Assembly: GCF_005503145.1 (NCBI RefSeq)
Contig: NZ_SCNV01000062.1
Location: 1-51,265 of the forward strand
Reading direction: 5' to 3'
From: Burkholderia sp. 4M9327F10
GTDB lineage: Bacteria > Pseudomonadota > Gammaproteobacteria > Burkholderiales > Burkholderiaceae
DNA: 51,265 nt
Part shown: in pieces, positions 36,863-44,085 of the stretch
Layout: each line of letters begins with the position of its first letter
Numbering within the stretch: the stretch's first letter is position 1
Position numbers and translations under genes: made by a program
The notes under the pieces: generated by a model
What the model was told of the DNA's origin: nothing
What the model saw: the letters and a program-made list of their open reading frames with translations, nothing else
The model's database searches: none

Positions 36863-36880
36863 GCCCGCAGCAGCGCGGGC
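36863..36880 (-). terminator. Possible hairpin downstream of fnr
   Basis: GCCCGC (36863-36868) and GCGGGC (36875-36880) form a perfect 6-base-pair stem just past the fnr stop. On the minus strand it is followed only by a C/T-rich run, so termination would be weak. Confidence 0.35.
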
Positions 36881-36907
36881 TAGCCGCGCTGTGTGAGGCT
36901 GCGTGGC

Positions 36908-37675
36908 TTACACGTGCCGCAGACCTTCAATGTCGACGATCCGGATGAACTTGCCTTGCGTGTCGATCAGGCCGCGTTTTTGAAATTTTGAAAGCGTGCG
37001 GCTTACCGTTTCGAGCGTGGTGCCGAGATAGCTGCCCATGTCTTCGCGCGTCATGCGCAGATTGAATTCCGCCGACGAATAGCCGCGTTTCGCGTTGCGT
37101 TCCGAGACATCGAGCAGGAACGTGGCGACGCGCTCTTCCGCCGAGAGGGAGCCGAGCACCATCATTTGCCCGCCCTCGCGGACGATCTGCTCGCCCATCA
37201 GTTTGTGCAACCGTTCCTGCATGGAGCCGACTTCGCGGCACAGGTTCTTGAGCGCCACGTAGGGGATGATGCAGACGGTGCTGTCTTCCAGTGCAATGGC
37301 GCTGCAGGCGTGCTTGTCGTCGCTGATGCCGTCCAGGCCCAGCGCTTCGCCCGCGAGGCGCAGGCCGGTGACCTGCTCTCGGCCGTCGCGGTGCGCCATG
37401 GTGGTTTTGAGCGAGCCCGAGCGCACGGCATACAGATGCTCGAAGGCGTCGCCTGCCCGGTAAAGCCTGTCGCCGCGCCGCACCGGGCGCGCGTTGCAGA
37501 TCAGCGCTTCGAGCCTGGGCAGTTCGTCGGACGTCAGGCCTTGCGGCATGCACAGTTGGCGCATCGCACAGGTAGAGCAGTGCGCGGTGCTGCGCGAAAC
37601 GGGGCGCAGGGGACGGGCGGAGCCGGTGCCGGCACGGCGGGCTGAGGGCGGGGTGACGACGATGGGCGTAAGCAT
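36908..37675 (-). CDS. fnr: FNR-type oxygen-responsive regulator (Crp/Fnr family)
   Basis: A 255-residue protein. The N terminus carries CSTCAMRQLC (the Cys-x2-Cys-x5-Cys part of the 4Fe-4S ligands), and a fourth Cys lies in DKHACSAIA. The cNMP-like barrel, dimer helix and C-terminal helix-turn-helix (MTREDMGSYLGTTLETVSRT) follow, with the FNR-specific recognition residues E..S.R. It senses oxygen loss through the cluster. Start 37675 (MLTP) fits related proteins; ATG 37708, 33 bases upstream, has a better Shine-Dalgarno (GGTGGG) and could be the true start. It lies downstream of a universal stress gene. Confidence 0.9.
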   Translation of the reverse strand: MLTPIVVTPPSARRAGTGSARPLRPVSRSTAHCSTCAMRQLCMPQGLTSDELPRLEALICNARPVRRGDRLYRAGDAFEHLYAVRSGSLKTTMAHRDGREQVTGLRLAGEALGLDGISDDKHACSAIALEDSTVCIIPYVALKNLCREVGSMQERLHKLMGEQIVREGGQMMVLGSLSAEERVATFLLDVSERNAKRGYSSAEFNLRMTREDMGSYLGTTLETVSRTLSKFQKRGLIDTQGKFIRIVDIEGLRHV

Positions 37676-37818
37676 GGTGTACGACCGTTTGTAAGGAAAC
37701 AAACCCATTGTCCCACCATGGTTAATCGCCGTTTTGCGACAAAATGACGCGCGGGGGCGCTTCGCCTGTTTGAGTAAGGTCACACGGGGGCGAGGTTGCA
37801 TCCGGCCCTGGGAACGCC

Positions 37819-37849
37819 GGGCCGGGAGCGTTGTTAAGGCACCCGGCCC
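37819..37849 (-). terminator. Hairpin between the universal stress gene and fnr
   Basis: GGGCCGGG (37819-37826) pairs with CCCGGCCC (37842-37849) just downstream of the universal stress gene stop. The 8-base-pair stem is strong but lacks a T-tract, so it may protect the transcript end rather than stop transcription fully. Confidence 0.4.
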
Positions 37850-37855
37850 GCGGGT

Positions 37856-38332
37856 TCATGCGTTTGCCTGAGCCGCCTGTTCCTGTCCGGCTGCCGATGG
37901 AATCAGCAGTACCGGCAACGCGGCCTGCCGGACGCAGCGTTCGGCGACGCTGCCAAGGAAGAGCCGCTGCACGCCACGGCGTCCGTGCGTGCCCATCACC
38001 AGAAGATCGGCATTGAATGCGGCCGCGGCTTTCAGCACGACCGTGGCGACGTCGTCGAGCGACGAAGCTTCTCCTACCGCCATGTCCCCCGCCACGCCTT
38101 GAGCACGCATGGCCTGGGTGAATTCGGCGCCGAGTTCCTTGCCCTGATCGACCAGCCGGTTGCGCAGGATGGACGGGTCGTAGCCCGGCGCTTCAAAATA
38201 CATGGGCGTGTTTTCGACCACGTAGAACGGCTGGAGCACGGCGCCCGTCGAACTGGCCAGGCTCAGTGCGGATTCAAAGGCACGGCGGGAAGTGTGGCTG
38301 CCGTCGACCGCTACGAGGATACGTTTGTACAT
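37856..38332 (-). CDS. Universal stress protein (UspA family)
   Basis: A 158-residue UspA-fold protein: MYKRILVAVDGS at the start and the ATP-binding GTHGRRGVQRLFLGSVAE near the end (G-2x-G-9x-G-S/T pattern). It is therefore of the ATP-binding type. The start at 38332 is preceded by GGAG. Such proteins are commonly induced by oxygen limitation under FNR/ANR in proteobacteria. The FNR gene lies downstream and a candidate FNR box upstream, which fits this. Confidence 0.9.
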   Translation of the reverse strand: MYKRILVAVDGSHTSRRAFESALSLASSTGAVLQPFYVVENTPMYFEAPGYDPSILRNRLVDQGKELGAEFTQAMRAQGVAGDMAVGEASSLDDVATVVLKAAAAFNADLLVMGTHGRRGVQRLFLGSVAERCVRQAALPVLLIPSAAGQEQAAQANA

Positions 38333-38484
38333 GGTTGGACTCCGGGTCGGAAGGGTTCGGTACCGGCTGCGCCGCCTGACGGTAGCTGATTCGGCGACTG
38401 ATTCGGCAACTGCTGAGGCAATTGCCTTAGCGGCCAATTGCCGGCTCCAGCCCGAATGATGACTGAAGAATGCGCCTTTTCGTC

Positions 38485-38498
38485 AGGATGTAAATCAA
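38485..38498 (-). promoter_or_regulatory. Candidate FNR box of the universal stress gene
   Basis: Read on the minus strand, TTGAT-TTAC-ATCCT matches the FNR consensus TTGAT-N4-ATCAA at 8 of 10 positions. A -10-like CATCAT lies at 38461-38456, its centre 33 bases from the box centre, close to a class II FNR promoter. It is about 160 bases upstream of the start codon. The 38333-38657 gap has no gene. Confidence 0.5.
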
Positions 38499-38657
38499 AC
38501 ACTTGTCAAATTTCGAGATGTAGGGTCATATAGTCTCTGCGCCGTCCAGCCAGTACCGGCGGGCGTTTTTGAGGCCTTACGGCCGATTTTCACGCATGCG
38601 CGGCGCGTTGTTTGCCTTACAATCGTGGTCTATTCAGACAAGCCACCCATAGCGAAG

Positions 38658-39347
38658 ATGAACGAGCGCAAATCAACGGGCTTGCCCGACAAGATCTACG
38701 GCGACATCCTCAATCAGATACTCGAAGGCGAGTACAAGGAAGGGGAGCGTTTGCCTACCGAGCACGCACTCGCCGAACGCTTTGAAACCTCGCGGCCTAC
38801 CGTGCGCGAAGCGCTCGCGCGCCTGCGCGCGGACGGCATTATCGTGACGCGGCATGGCTCCGGCACCACGGTCGCGCGTCGGCCGGACCCGGACGTGCGC
38901 CGCTTCGCGCCGCTCGAGACGCTCTCCGATATCCGCCGCTGCTACGAATTTCGCATCGTCACCGAGGCCGGCGCCGCCGAACTCGCGGCGCAAAAAGCGG
39001 AGCCGGAAGACATCGCCGCCATCCAGCACGCGTGGGACGAACTGGAGCGTATCGTCGAAACCCAGGGGATCGGCGCGAAGGACGACTTCTCGTTTCACCT
39101 CGCTGTCGCACGGGCCTCGAAGAATCCGTTCTTCATTACCGTGATGTCCTTCATCGAAGAACAGATCGTCTTCAGCATGAACCTGTCGCGCAACCTCTCG
39201 CTGGTGAAGACGCTCGAGCGTCAGCGGCTCGTGCAGGCCGAGCATCTGGCGGTGCTCGAAGCGATCCGGCGCAAGGACGGCCCTGGCGCCGGGCATGCCA
39301 TGCGTCAGCACCTCGAAAACGCGCTGGAGCGCATGTTCGGCTCCTGA
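38658..39347 (+). CDS. FadR-subfamily GntR transcriptional regulator
   Basis: A 229-residue protein. Residues of about 10-75 are a GntR winged helix (GERLPTEHALAERFETSRPT, VREALARLRADGII). The rest is an all-helical FCD domain with metal-type positions (Asp and His in DDFSFHLAVARAS; later His in AEHLAVLEA). FCD regulators respond to sugar acids or other carboxylates. ATG 38658 was chosen over 38625 by alignment of the usual N terminus. The neighbour is an efflux pump, but the sugar-acid operon at 43107 is also a plausible target. Confidence 0.88.
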   Translation: MNERKSTGLPDKIYGDILNQILEGEYKEGERLPTEHALAERFETSRPTVREALARLRADGIIVTRHGSGTTVARRPDPDVRRFAPLETLSDIRRCYEFRIVTEAGAAELAAQKAEPEDIAAIQHAWDELERIVETQGIGAKDDFSFHLAVARASKNPFFITVMSFIEEQIVFSMNLSRNLSLVKTLERQRLVQAEHLAVLEAIRRKDGPGAGHAMRQHLENALERMFGS

Positions 39348-39364
39348 GTTGTTCCCGTCTCTGC

Positions 39365-39393
39365 GGGCCGCGTGACACGCGGCCCGTTTTTTT
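39365..39393 (+). terminator. Intrinsic terminator after the FadR-type gene
   Basis: GGGCCGCGT (39365-39373), loop GAC, ACGCGGCCC (39377-39385), then seven T residues (39387-39393). The stem is perfect, 9 base pairs long. It separates the regulator from the transporter gene. Confidence 0.9.
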
Positions 39394-39408
39394 AACCGGT
39401 CCGGCCTC

Positions 39409-41007
39409 GTGTCTGGCTTTTTCACGCGCTGTGCCGCGTCGTTCGAAGTGAACCTCCCCCGTCCCCTGCCTTTCCGCGACGCGCTGCTGGCAATGCTCGG
39501 CATCGCGCTCGTCAACATGCTGGTCGCGCTCGACCAGACCGTCGTCAGTACCGCCTTGCCTTCGATCGTTTCCGAACTGCGCGGCTTCGAGTTCTACGCG
39601 TGGATCGCGAGTGCCTATCTGCTGGCCTCTGTCGTGACAGTGCCGGTGTTCGGACGGCTCGGCGACTACTTTGGCCGCAAGCGCTTCGTGCTGGCGGCGG
39701 TGATCGTCTTCACGCTGGCCTCGCTGTTGTGCGGGGTGGCGCCCAGCATGCTGTTTCTGGTGCTGGCGCGAGGCCTGCAAGGCGTGGGCGGCGGGATGAT
39801 GGTCGGCACTGCGTTCGCCTCGATCCCCGATCTGTTTCCCGACGCACGAGCACGGGTGCGCTGGCAGGTCATCATGGCGGCGGCCTACGGCATCGGCACG
39901 GCAGCGGGGCCGTCGCTCGGCGGCTGGCTGAGCCAGCAGTTCGGCTGGCGTTCCACCTTCCTCGTCAACCTGCCGGTCGGCGCGCTCGCGCTGTACTTCA
40001 TCTGGGCGCATCTGCCCAATTACCGGCGCGCGGTGAGCGGCGAGGTGCGCATCGACTGGGGCGGCGCCGCGCTGGTGGCGCTGGTGCTGGGCGGCCTGCA
40101 GACGTTTATCGAAGCCGTGCCGAAGTCGGGGCTCACAACCGGCAATCTGCTGCTGGCGGCGCTGGTCGTGGTTGGCGCCGCGGCGCTGCTGGTATGCGAG
40201 CGCCGCGCGACGCATCCCATCATCCCGCTCGACCTGTTCCGCGACGGCCAACTCGTGACGTTGTTCACGCTGTCGCTGCTGTCGGGCTTCGTGATGTTCT
40301 CGCTGATCTTCTTCGCACCACTGTTGCTGCAGGGCGGCTTTGGCCTGACCCCGCAGCAGGCGGGGTTGCTCGCCACGCCGATTGCCGCCTGCATTGCGCT
40401 CGGCAGCGTCATCAACACGCGCATTGTGATTCACATGCCGAAGCCGACGCTGATTCTTTCGATTGGTTTCTCGCTGCTGGTGATCGCGTCGGTGGGCATT
40501 GCGCTGGCGACGCCGGCCACGCCGCATCTTTATCTCGAACTGGCGATGGCCGCGGTCGGCATTGGTCTCGGCTTCATTCTCAACAACCTGAACGTGTTCG
40601 GCCAGGAGATTGCCGGGCGCGAGCGCTTCGGTATTACGACGGCGCTGTTGCAGTCCACCCGGATGGTGGGCGGGATGCTCGGCACGAGTATCGTCGCAAC
40701 CATCATCAACCGGCGCTACGAAGCAGGGGTGGCCGATGCCCTGCAGGTACTCGGCGAACCGGTGGCCTCCAGATGGCTGCCAAAGTTGTCTGACCCGCGG
40801 ATTCTGATCGACCCGAGCCTGCGCGATGCGCTGCTCGGCGAGCTGGGACGGGCAGGCCTCGCCGGCACGGCGTTAGTGGAAGCGGCGCGCCATGTGCTGG
40901 TTCAGTCGATTCATATCGGCGTGATCCTGACGGGCGCTGCCGCGCTGGTGGCGGCTTTTATCGTGCGCAGAATCTCGCATATCACTTTCAAGCGCAGCGG
41001 CAATTAA
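39409..41007 (+). CDS. DHA2-family MFS drug efflux transporter (EmrB/QacA type)
   Basis: A 532-residue protein with 14 or so membrane segments. Motifs include LDQTVVSTALPSI (motif D1 region), GRLGDYFGRKR (motif A), RGLQGVGGGMMVG (motif B) and GIGTAAGPSLGGWL (motif C), which mark drug:H+ antiporters. The GTG at 39409 is used; an ATG at 39496 would cut the first helix. The start lies only 15 bases after the terminator T-run, so the transporter may have its own weak promoter within that region or rely on read-through. The substrate is unknown. Confidence 0.9.
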   Translation: MSGFFTRCAASFEVNLPRPLPFRDALLAMLGIALVNMLVALDQTVVSTALPSIVSELRGFEFYAWIASAYLLASVVTVPVFGRLGDYFGRKRFVLAAVIVFTLASLLCGVAPSMLFLVLARGLQGVGGGMMVGTAFASIPDLFPDARARVRWQVIMAAAYGIGTAAGPSLGGWLSQQFGWRSTFLVNLPVGALALYFIWAHLPNYRRAVSGEVRIDWGGAALVALVLGGLQTFIEAVPKSGLTTGNLLLAALVVVGAAALLVCERRATHPIIPLDLFRDGQLVTLFTLSLLSGFVMFSLIFFAPLLLQGGFGLTPQQAGLLATPIAACIALGSVINTRIVIHMPKPTLILSIGFSLLVIASVGIALATPATPHLYLELAMAAVGIGLGFILNNLNVFGQEIAGRERFGITTALLQSTRMVGGMLGTSIVATIINRRYEAGVADALQVLGEPVASRWLPKLSDPRILIDPSLRDALLGELGRAGLAGTALVEAARHVLVQSIHIGVILTGAAALVAAFIVRRISHITFKRSGN

Positions 41008-41121
41008 ACGGCGCTTTTTACCTCTTTAGCCGTGCTGCAATCTGATGGCCCGGCAATAATTTCTTGATTTTCCAGCTTAGAAAACACGCAAAAATCGCTA
41101 TGCGTGTTGGGTCGAATTTGC

Positions 41122-41141
41122 ACCTACCTACCTGGATAGGT
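41122..41141. promoter_or_regulatory. Possible lux box
   Basis: A 20-base element with ACCTA and TAGGT as inverted ends and CCTACCTGGA between them, 65 bases upstream of the HTH-like gene. Length and the ACCT...AGGT ends fit LuxR-type operators, but the inner bases are only partly symmetric. Confidence 0.4.
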
Positions 41142-41206
41142 GTGTGGTGGTTCAGGGTCGCTCAAAATCCAGACAAATAACACCCAATCCACCTGAGAGA
41201 CTAAAC

Positions 41207-41536
41207 ATGGAATTACTCGAAAATCACTGGAAAGCACCCGTCACCATTCAAAACCGTGCGGTTGAGGCAGAGCAGGAGACGCCAGCTTCGGTTGACCGTC
41301 ATCTGATCATTGCTTATCGCAAAATGAAGAAGGAAAGCCAGCGGCGTTTCTGGGCACGCTTTGGCGTGACGCAATCGCGCGGCAGCCGGTTCGAGTCGGG
41401 CGCGGAAATTCCGCCCCCGGTTTCAATCCTGCTGGGGCTTTACTTCCTGAAGACGATTTCCGATGGCGATTTGGGGCGTGCAGAACGGGTGATTTACAGC
41501 CGCGATGCCGCTGCTTTGCTTAACCCGGGTCAATAA
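41207..41536 (+). CDS. Small helix-turn-helix-like protein beside luxR
   Basis: A 109-residue protein. Residues of about 35-90 look like an XRE-type helix-turn-helix (SQRRFWARFGVTQSRGSRFE, then IPPPVSILLGLYF). Such small proteins are found next to LuxR regulators in Burkholderiales and may modulate quorum sensing. ATG 41207 is preceded by GAGAG. Its 3' end overlaps the convergent luxR by 17 bases, so the two transcripts would be antisense at their ends. A possible lux box is upstream. Confidence 0.7.
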   Translation: MELLENHWKAPVTIQNRAVEAEQETPASVDRHLIIAYRKMKKESQRRFWARFGVTQSRGSRFESGAEIPPPVSILLGLYFLKTISDGDLGRAERVIYSRDAAALLNPGQ

Positions 41537-42224
41537 GACCCATTTGAGCTGCAATCACGGCCGCCGCGCGCCGCGAATTCACCCCGAATTTCGCTCTGAT
41601 ATTCTTGACGTGGAAGTTCACCGCAGCTTCCGAGCAACTGAGAATATGTGAAATCTCCCAGGTGGATTTGCCGCGCGCGGTCCATTTCAGGCATTCGCGT
41701 TCACGCGGCGTCAATTGCGGCAGCAGGCTTTGCGCATGCGAGCGGAGATGCCGGCGGCTCGTATCGATCACCAGATCGCGCAGCAGGACCAGATTGGGCA
41801 GCACGCCGTCGATCTGCGTCCAGAACGCGTCGGTCGTGTTGAAGTTGTTGGCAAAACATAGCATGCCGGCTTCCTGATTCGGCCCGTGGATCGGCAGCGA
41901 CACGCCCGAACGCATCCCGTGCAGGCAGGCCATTTCGTACAGTTCCCGCTGCGGGCGAGTGGTGAACAGCTCCGGCGACCAGATCAGCGGCGTAGCGCGC
42001 GTCAGGCAATGGCTCACCACCGGGTCGATATGCACGAAACCGTGCTCTTCGTAACTCCGCCGCCAGTTTTGCGAGTACGTGCTGCGCAGGTAGGCGTCTT
42101 CCAGGCGCATGCCGGGGCGCGGCATCATCGCGATCAGAACCCGATCGAAGCCCCAGGTGCTTGCAATGGCGGTGAGCGCGTTGAACCACGTCGCTTCGTC
42201 TGGGGCATCCACCAGTGGCGACAT
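41520..42224 (-). CDS. LuxR-family quorum-sensing regulator (orphan)
   Basis: A 234-residue protein. Residues of about 15-160 form an autoinducer-binding domain with the conserved Trp, Tyr, Asp-Pro and Trp positions (NWRRSYEE, HIDPVV, LIWSPE) and the later Gly (GMRSGVSLP). Residues of about 168-232 are the LuxR helix-turn-helix (LTPRERECLKWTARGKSTWE). No luxI synthase is in the window, so it is an orphan here and may respond to signals made elsewhere. The start 42224 is preceded by CTGAG; longer in-frame starts add only an unrelated extension. Confidence 0.9.
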   Translation of the reverse strand: MSPLVDAPDEATWFNALTAIASTWGFDRVLIAMMPRPGMRLEDAYLRSTYSQNWRRSYEEHGFVHIDPVVSHCLTRATPLIWSPELFTTRPQRELYEMACLHGMRSGVSLPIHGPNQEAGMLCFANNFNTTDAFWTQIDGVLPNLVLLRDLVIDTSRRHLRSHAQSLLPQLTPRERECLKWTARGKSTWEISHILSCSEAAVNFHVKNIRAKFGVNSRRAAAVIAAQMGLIDPG

Positions 42225-43106
42225 TTGCTCAGAAAAATGTAGCGACACTTTTGTTCTCTCAATCGCAGCTGACCGGCTGCGGGTTTCGCCGACGCGTACT
42301 CGCGACCGGCATGGTATTGGGCAGCAATTTATCACCGTTTATAACCAAGCGGCTCAAAACGCGAAATCTGATGCGCGTGGTTCCGTTAGCCAGATTCTCT
42401 TGCGTCGCGTAGCGACACCAAAAATATCGTCAACAGGCCAATCTTTGCCCAGTTGGGTGTTGCCTGGTCTCGTCCCGTGTGTCCACGGCCGGTGTTATTC
42501 AACAACTGTCAAATCGGCGTCACTGAAAGCCATCCTCATTCGATTTAACCCTTGATGGGACGGGCTTCTGCGCCTCTCGACGGACGCATGGGATGGTACG
42601 GGTGGCGCCTATAAACCCCTCCTTTCAATGAGGGCCAAATGATTCGTTGCCGGAACCGCACAGTCACTCAAAAACTTCGTCTCAAAATTAATCGGCGAGC
42701 CGGTTAGAGGCGGTATTTTAACTTGATAGAGGATTCATTCAAGAAGTTGAATTAACAATAACTCGCGTTCTGCCTGTTTGATTAATTCGATAATCGTTCT
42801 GCCTGGCCGATCGCAATACTGCCTTACCGTTCGATTTTCAGATATCGGATAGAAACCGCCGCTTTCATTTGCGGTGGAGTGGTTTTGATATGTTGTCATA
42901 CGAAATTCGACCATTTCCGAGGCTGGAAAAAGATCCTTGCGCGTGTTGCTTCGAGCCGGGAAGCCGATGAATTCAAAGATTTCTTTCGCCTTGCGGGGTG
43001 CTTACGGCACAGTTCGCCTGAGCGAGCATCCCGCAAATGTTGTTTGACAACATTGCCGGACGGGTGCTACCTTGGCATCAATTCTTCGATACCGTCCTGA
43101 GGCGCC
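42225..43106. other. Gene-free stretch between luxR and the catabolic operon
   Basis: About 880 bases, more AT-rich than the flanks, with no convincing gene on either strand. It should hold the luxR promoter on the left and the catabolic operon promoter on the right. Recognisable elements are an 8-base palindrome pair at 43036-43054 and a partial one (ATGTTGTCAT) at about 42890. I see no tRNA or insertion sequence. Confidence 0.55.
43036..43054. promoter_or_regulatory. Palindromic operator upstream of the sugar-acid operon
   Basis: AATGTTGT-TTG-ACAACATT is a perfect inverted repeat with a 3-base centre, 53 bases before the first gene. Arms ending TTGT/ACAA fit operators of FadR-type GntR regulators. 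The FadR-type protein at 38658 is a candidate binder; another regulator outside the window is equally possible. Confidence 0.6.
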
Positions 43107-44048
43107 ATGAAACTCTCCCCCATCCACGATAGCGAGTTCGCCGCCACCGTCATGGCTGTGCCGCCGCTGGCCCGCCGCGCCGACTACACGCTAGACGCGG
43201 TGGAAAACCAGAAACTGATCCGCCATATCGAGGCGGGTGGCGTGCGCACGTTGCTGTACGGCGGCAACGCGAACCTCTATCACGTGGCGGTGAGCGAGTA
43301 CCGCGAACTGCTCGACATGCTGGCTGAAAGCGCTGGCCCGGATACCCGCGTGATCCCGGCGATCGGTCCGGACTACGGCAAGATGCTCGACCAGGCCCGC
43401 ATCCTCGCGCAGACCTCGTATCGCACGGCGATGGTGCTGCCGCTCGGCGGCTTTACGACTTCCGAGGGCGTCGAGGCGGGGCTGACGCGCATCGTGGAGG
43501 CGGCCGGCATTCCGCTCACGCTCTATATCAAGAGCGAAAACTATGTGGACGTGGACACGCTGGCGCGTCTGGTGGACCGCGGCACCTTGCTGGCCGTGAA
43601 ATACGCGATCGTGCGCGACAATCCGTCTGATGACGCGTATCTGCGCCGCCTGCTGCAAAGCGTTCCGGCCGCCAAGGTGGTCTCGGGCATGGGCGAGCGG
43701 CCGGCGCTGGTGCACGTGCGAGAGTTCGGCCTCGCTGCATGGACGACCGGCTCGGGCTGCATTGCGTCCCACGCGGTGACGGCCCTGCTGCATGCGGCCA
43801 AGTCGGGCAGTATGGACGAGGCGCAGCGCATCTATGACGAATTCATGCCGCTCGAAACCCTGCGTGACGACATCTCGCTGATCCGCGTGTTACACGACGC
43901 CGTGACGTTCTCGAAGATCGCCGACATGGGCCCGATGCTGCCACTGCTGAGTTCGAGCCCGCTGGAGCATCATGCGAGTATCGACCAGGCCACCCAGGCG
44001 CTGCTCGCGTTCGAACAGCAGTTTGCTGGCGCCGCAGCAGCGCGTTAA
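43107..44048 (+). CDS. DapA-family sugar-acid dehydratase (probable 2-keto-3-deoxy-pentonate dehydratase)
   Basis: A 313-residue class I aldolase-type enzyme of the DapA/NAL family. The Schiff-base Lys165 (LLAVKYAI) and Tyr140 (LTLYIKSEN) are at the usual spacing. It forms a dehydratase-type subgroup; its operon partners are a ketoglutarate semialdehyde dehydrogenase, a lactonase and an aldonate dehydratase. The best fit is conversion of 2-keto-3-deoxy-arabonate (or -xylonate) to 2-oxoglutarate semialdehyde. A 5-keto-4-deoxyglucarate dehydratase role is the main alternative. It is the first gene of the operon. Confidence 0.83.
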   Translation: MKLSPIHDSEFAATVMAVPPLARRADYTLDAVENQKLIRHIEAGGVRTLLYGGNANLYHVAVSEYRELLDMLAESAGPDTRVIPAIGPDYGKMLDQARILAQTSYRTAMVLPLGGFTTSEGVEAGLTRIVEAAGIPLTLYIKSENYVDVDTLARLVDRGTLLAVKYAIVRDNPSDDAYLRRLLQSVPAAKVVSGMGERPALVHVREFGLAAWTTGSGCIASHAVTALLHAAKSGSMDEAQRIYDEFMPLETLRDDISLIRVLHDAVTFSKIADMGPMLPLLSSSPLEHHASIDQATQALLAFEQQFAGAAAAR

Positions 44049-44084
44049 AGGGAATCAAACAAGGAATCAGACAAGGAATCAGAC
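44049..44084 (+). repeat. Three 12-bp tandem repeats carrying the ribosome site
   Basis: AGGGAATCAAAC, AAGGAATCAGAC and AAGGAATCAGAC lie in tandem directly ahead of ATG 44086. Each contains a Shine-Dalgarno-like AGGGA or AAGGA; the last is 8 bases from the start codon. The first unit overlaps the end of the upstream gene. Confidence 0.85.
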
Positions 44085-44085
44085 G

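Noticed and set aside
42879..43100. 73-codon open frame upstream of the catabolic operon
   Set aside because: No RBS or recognisable domain, and it covers the palindromic operator and the expected promoter.
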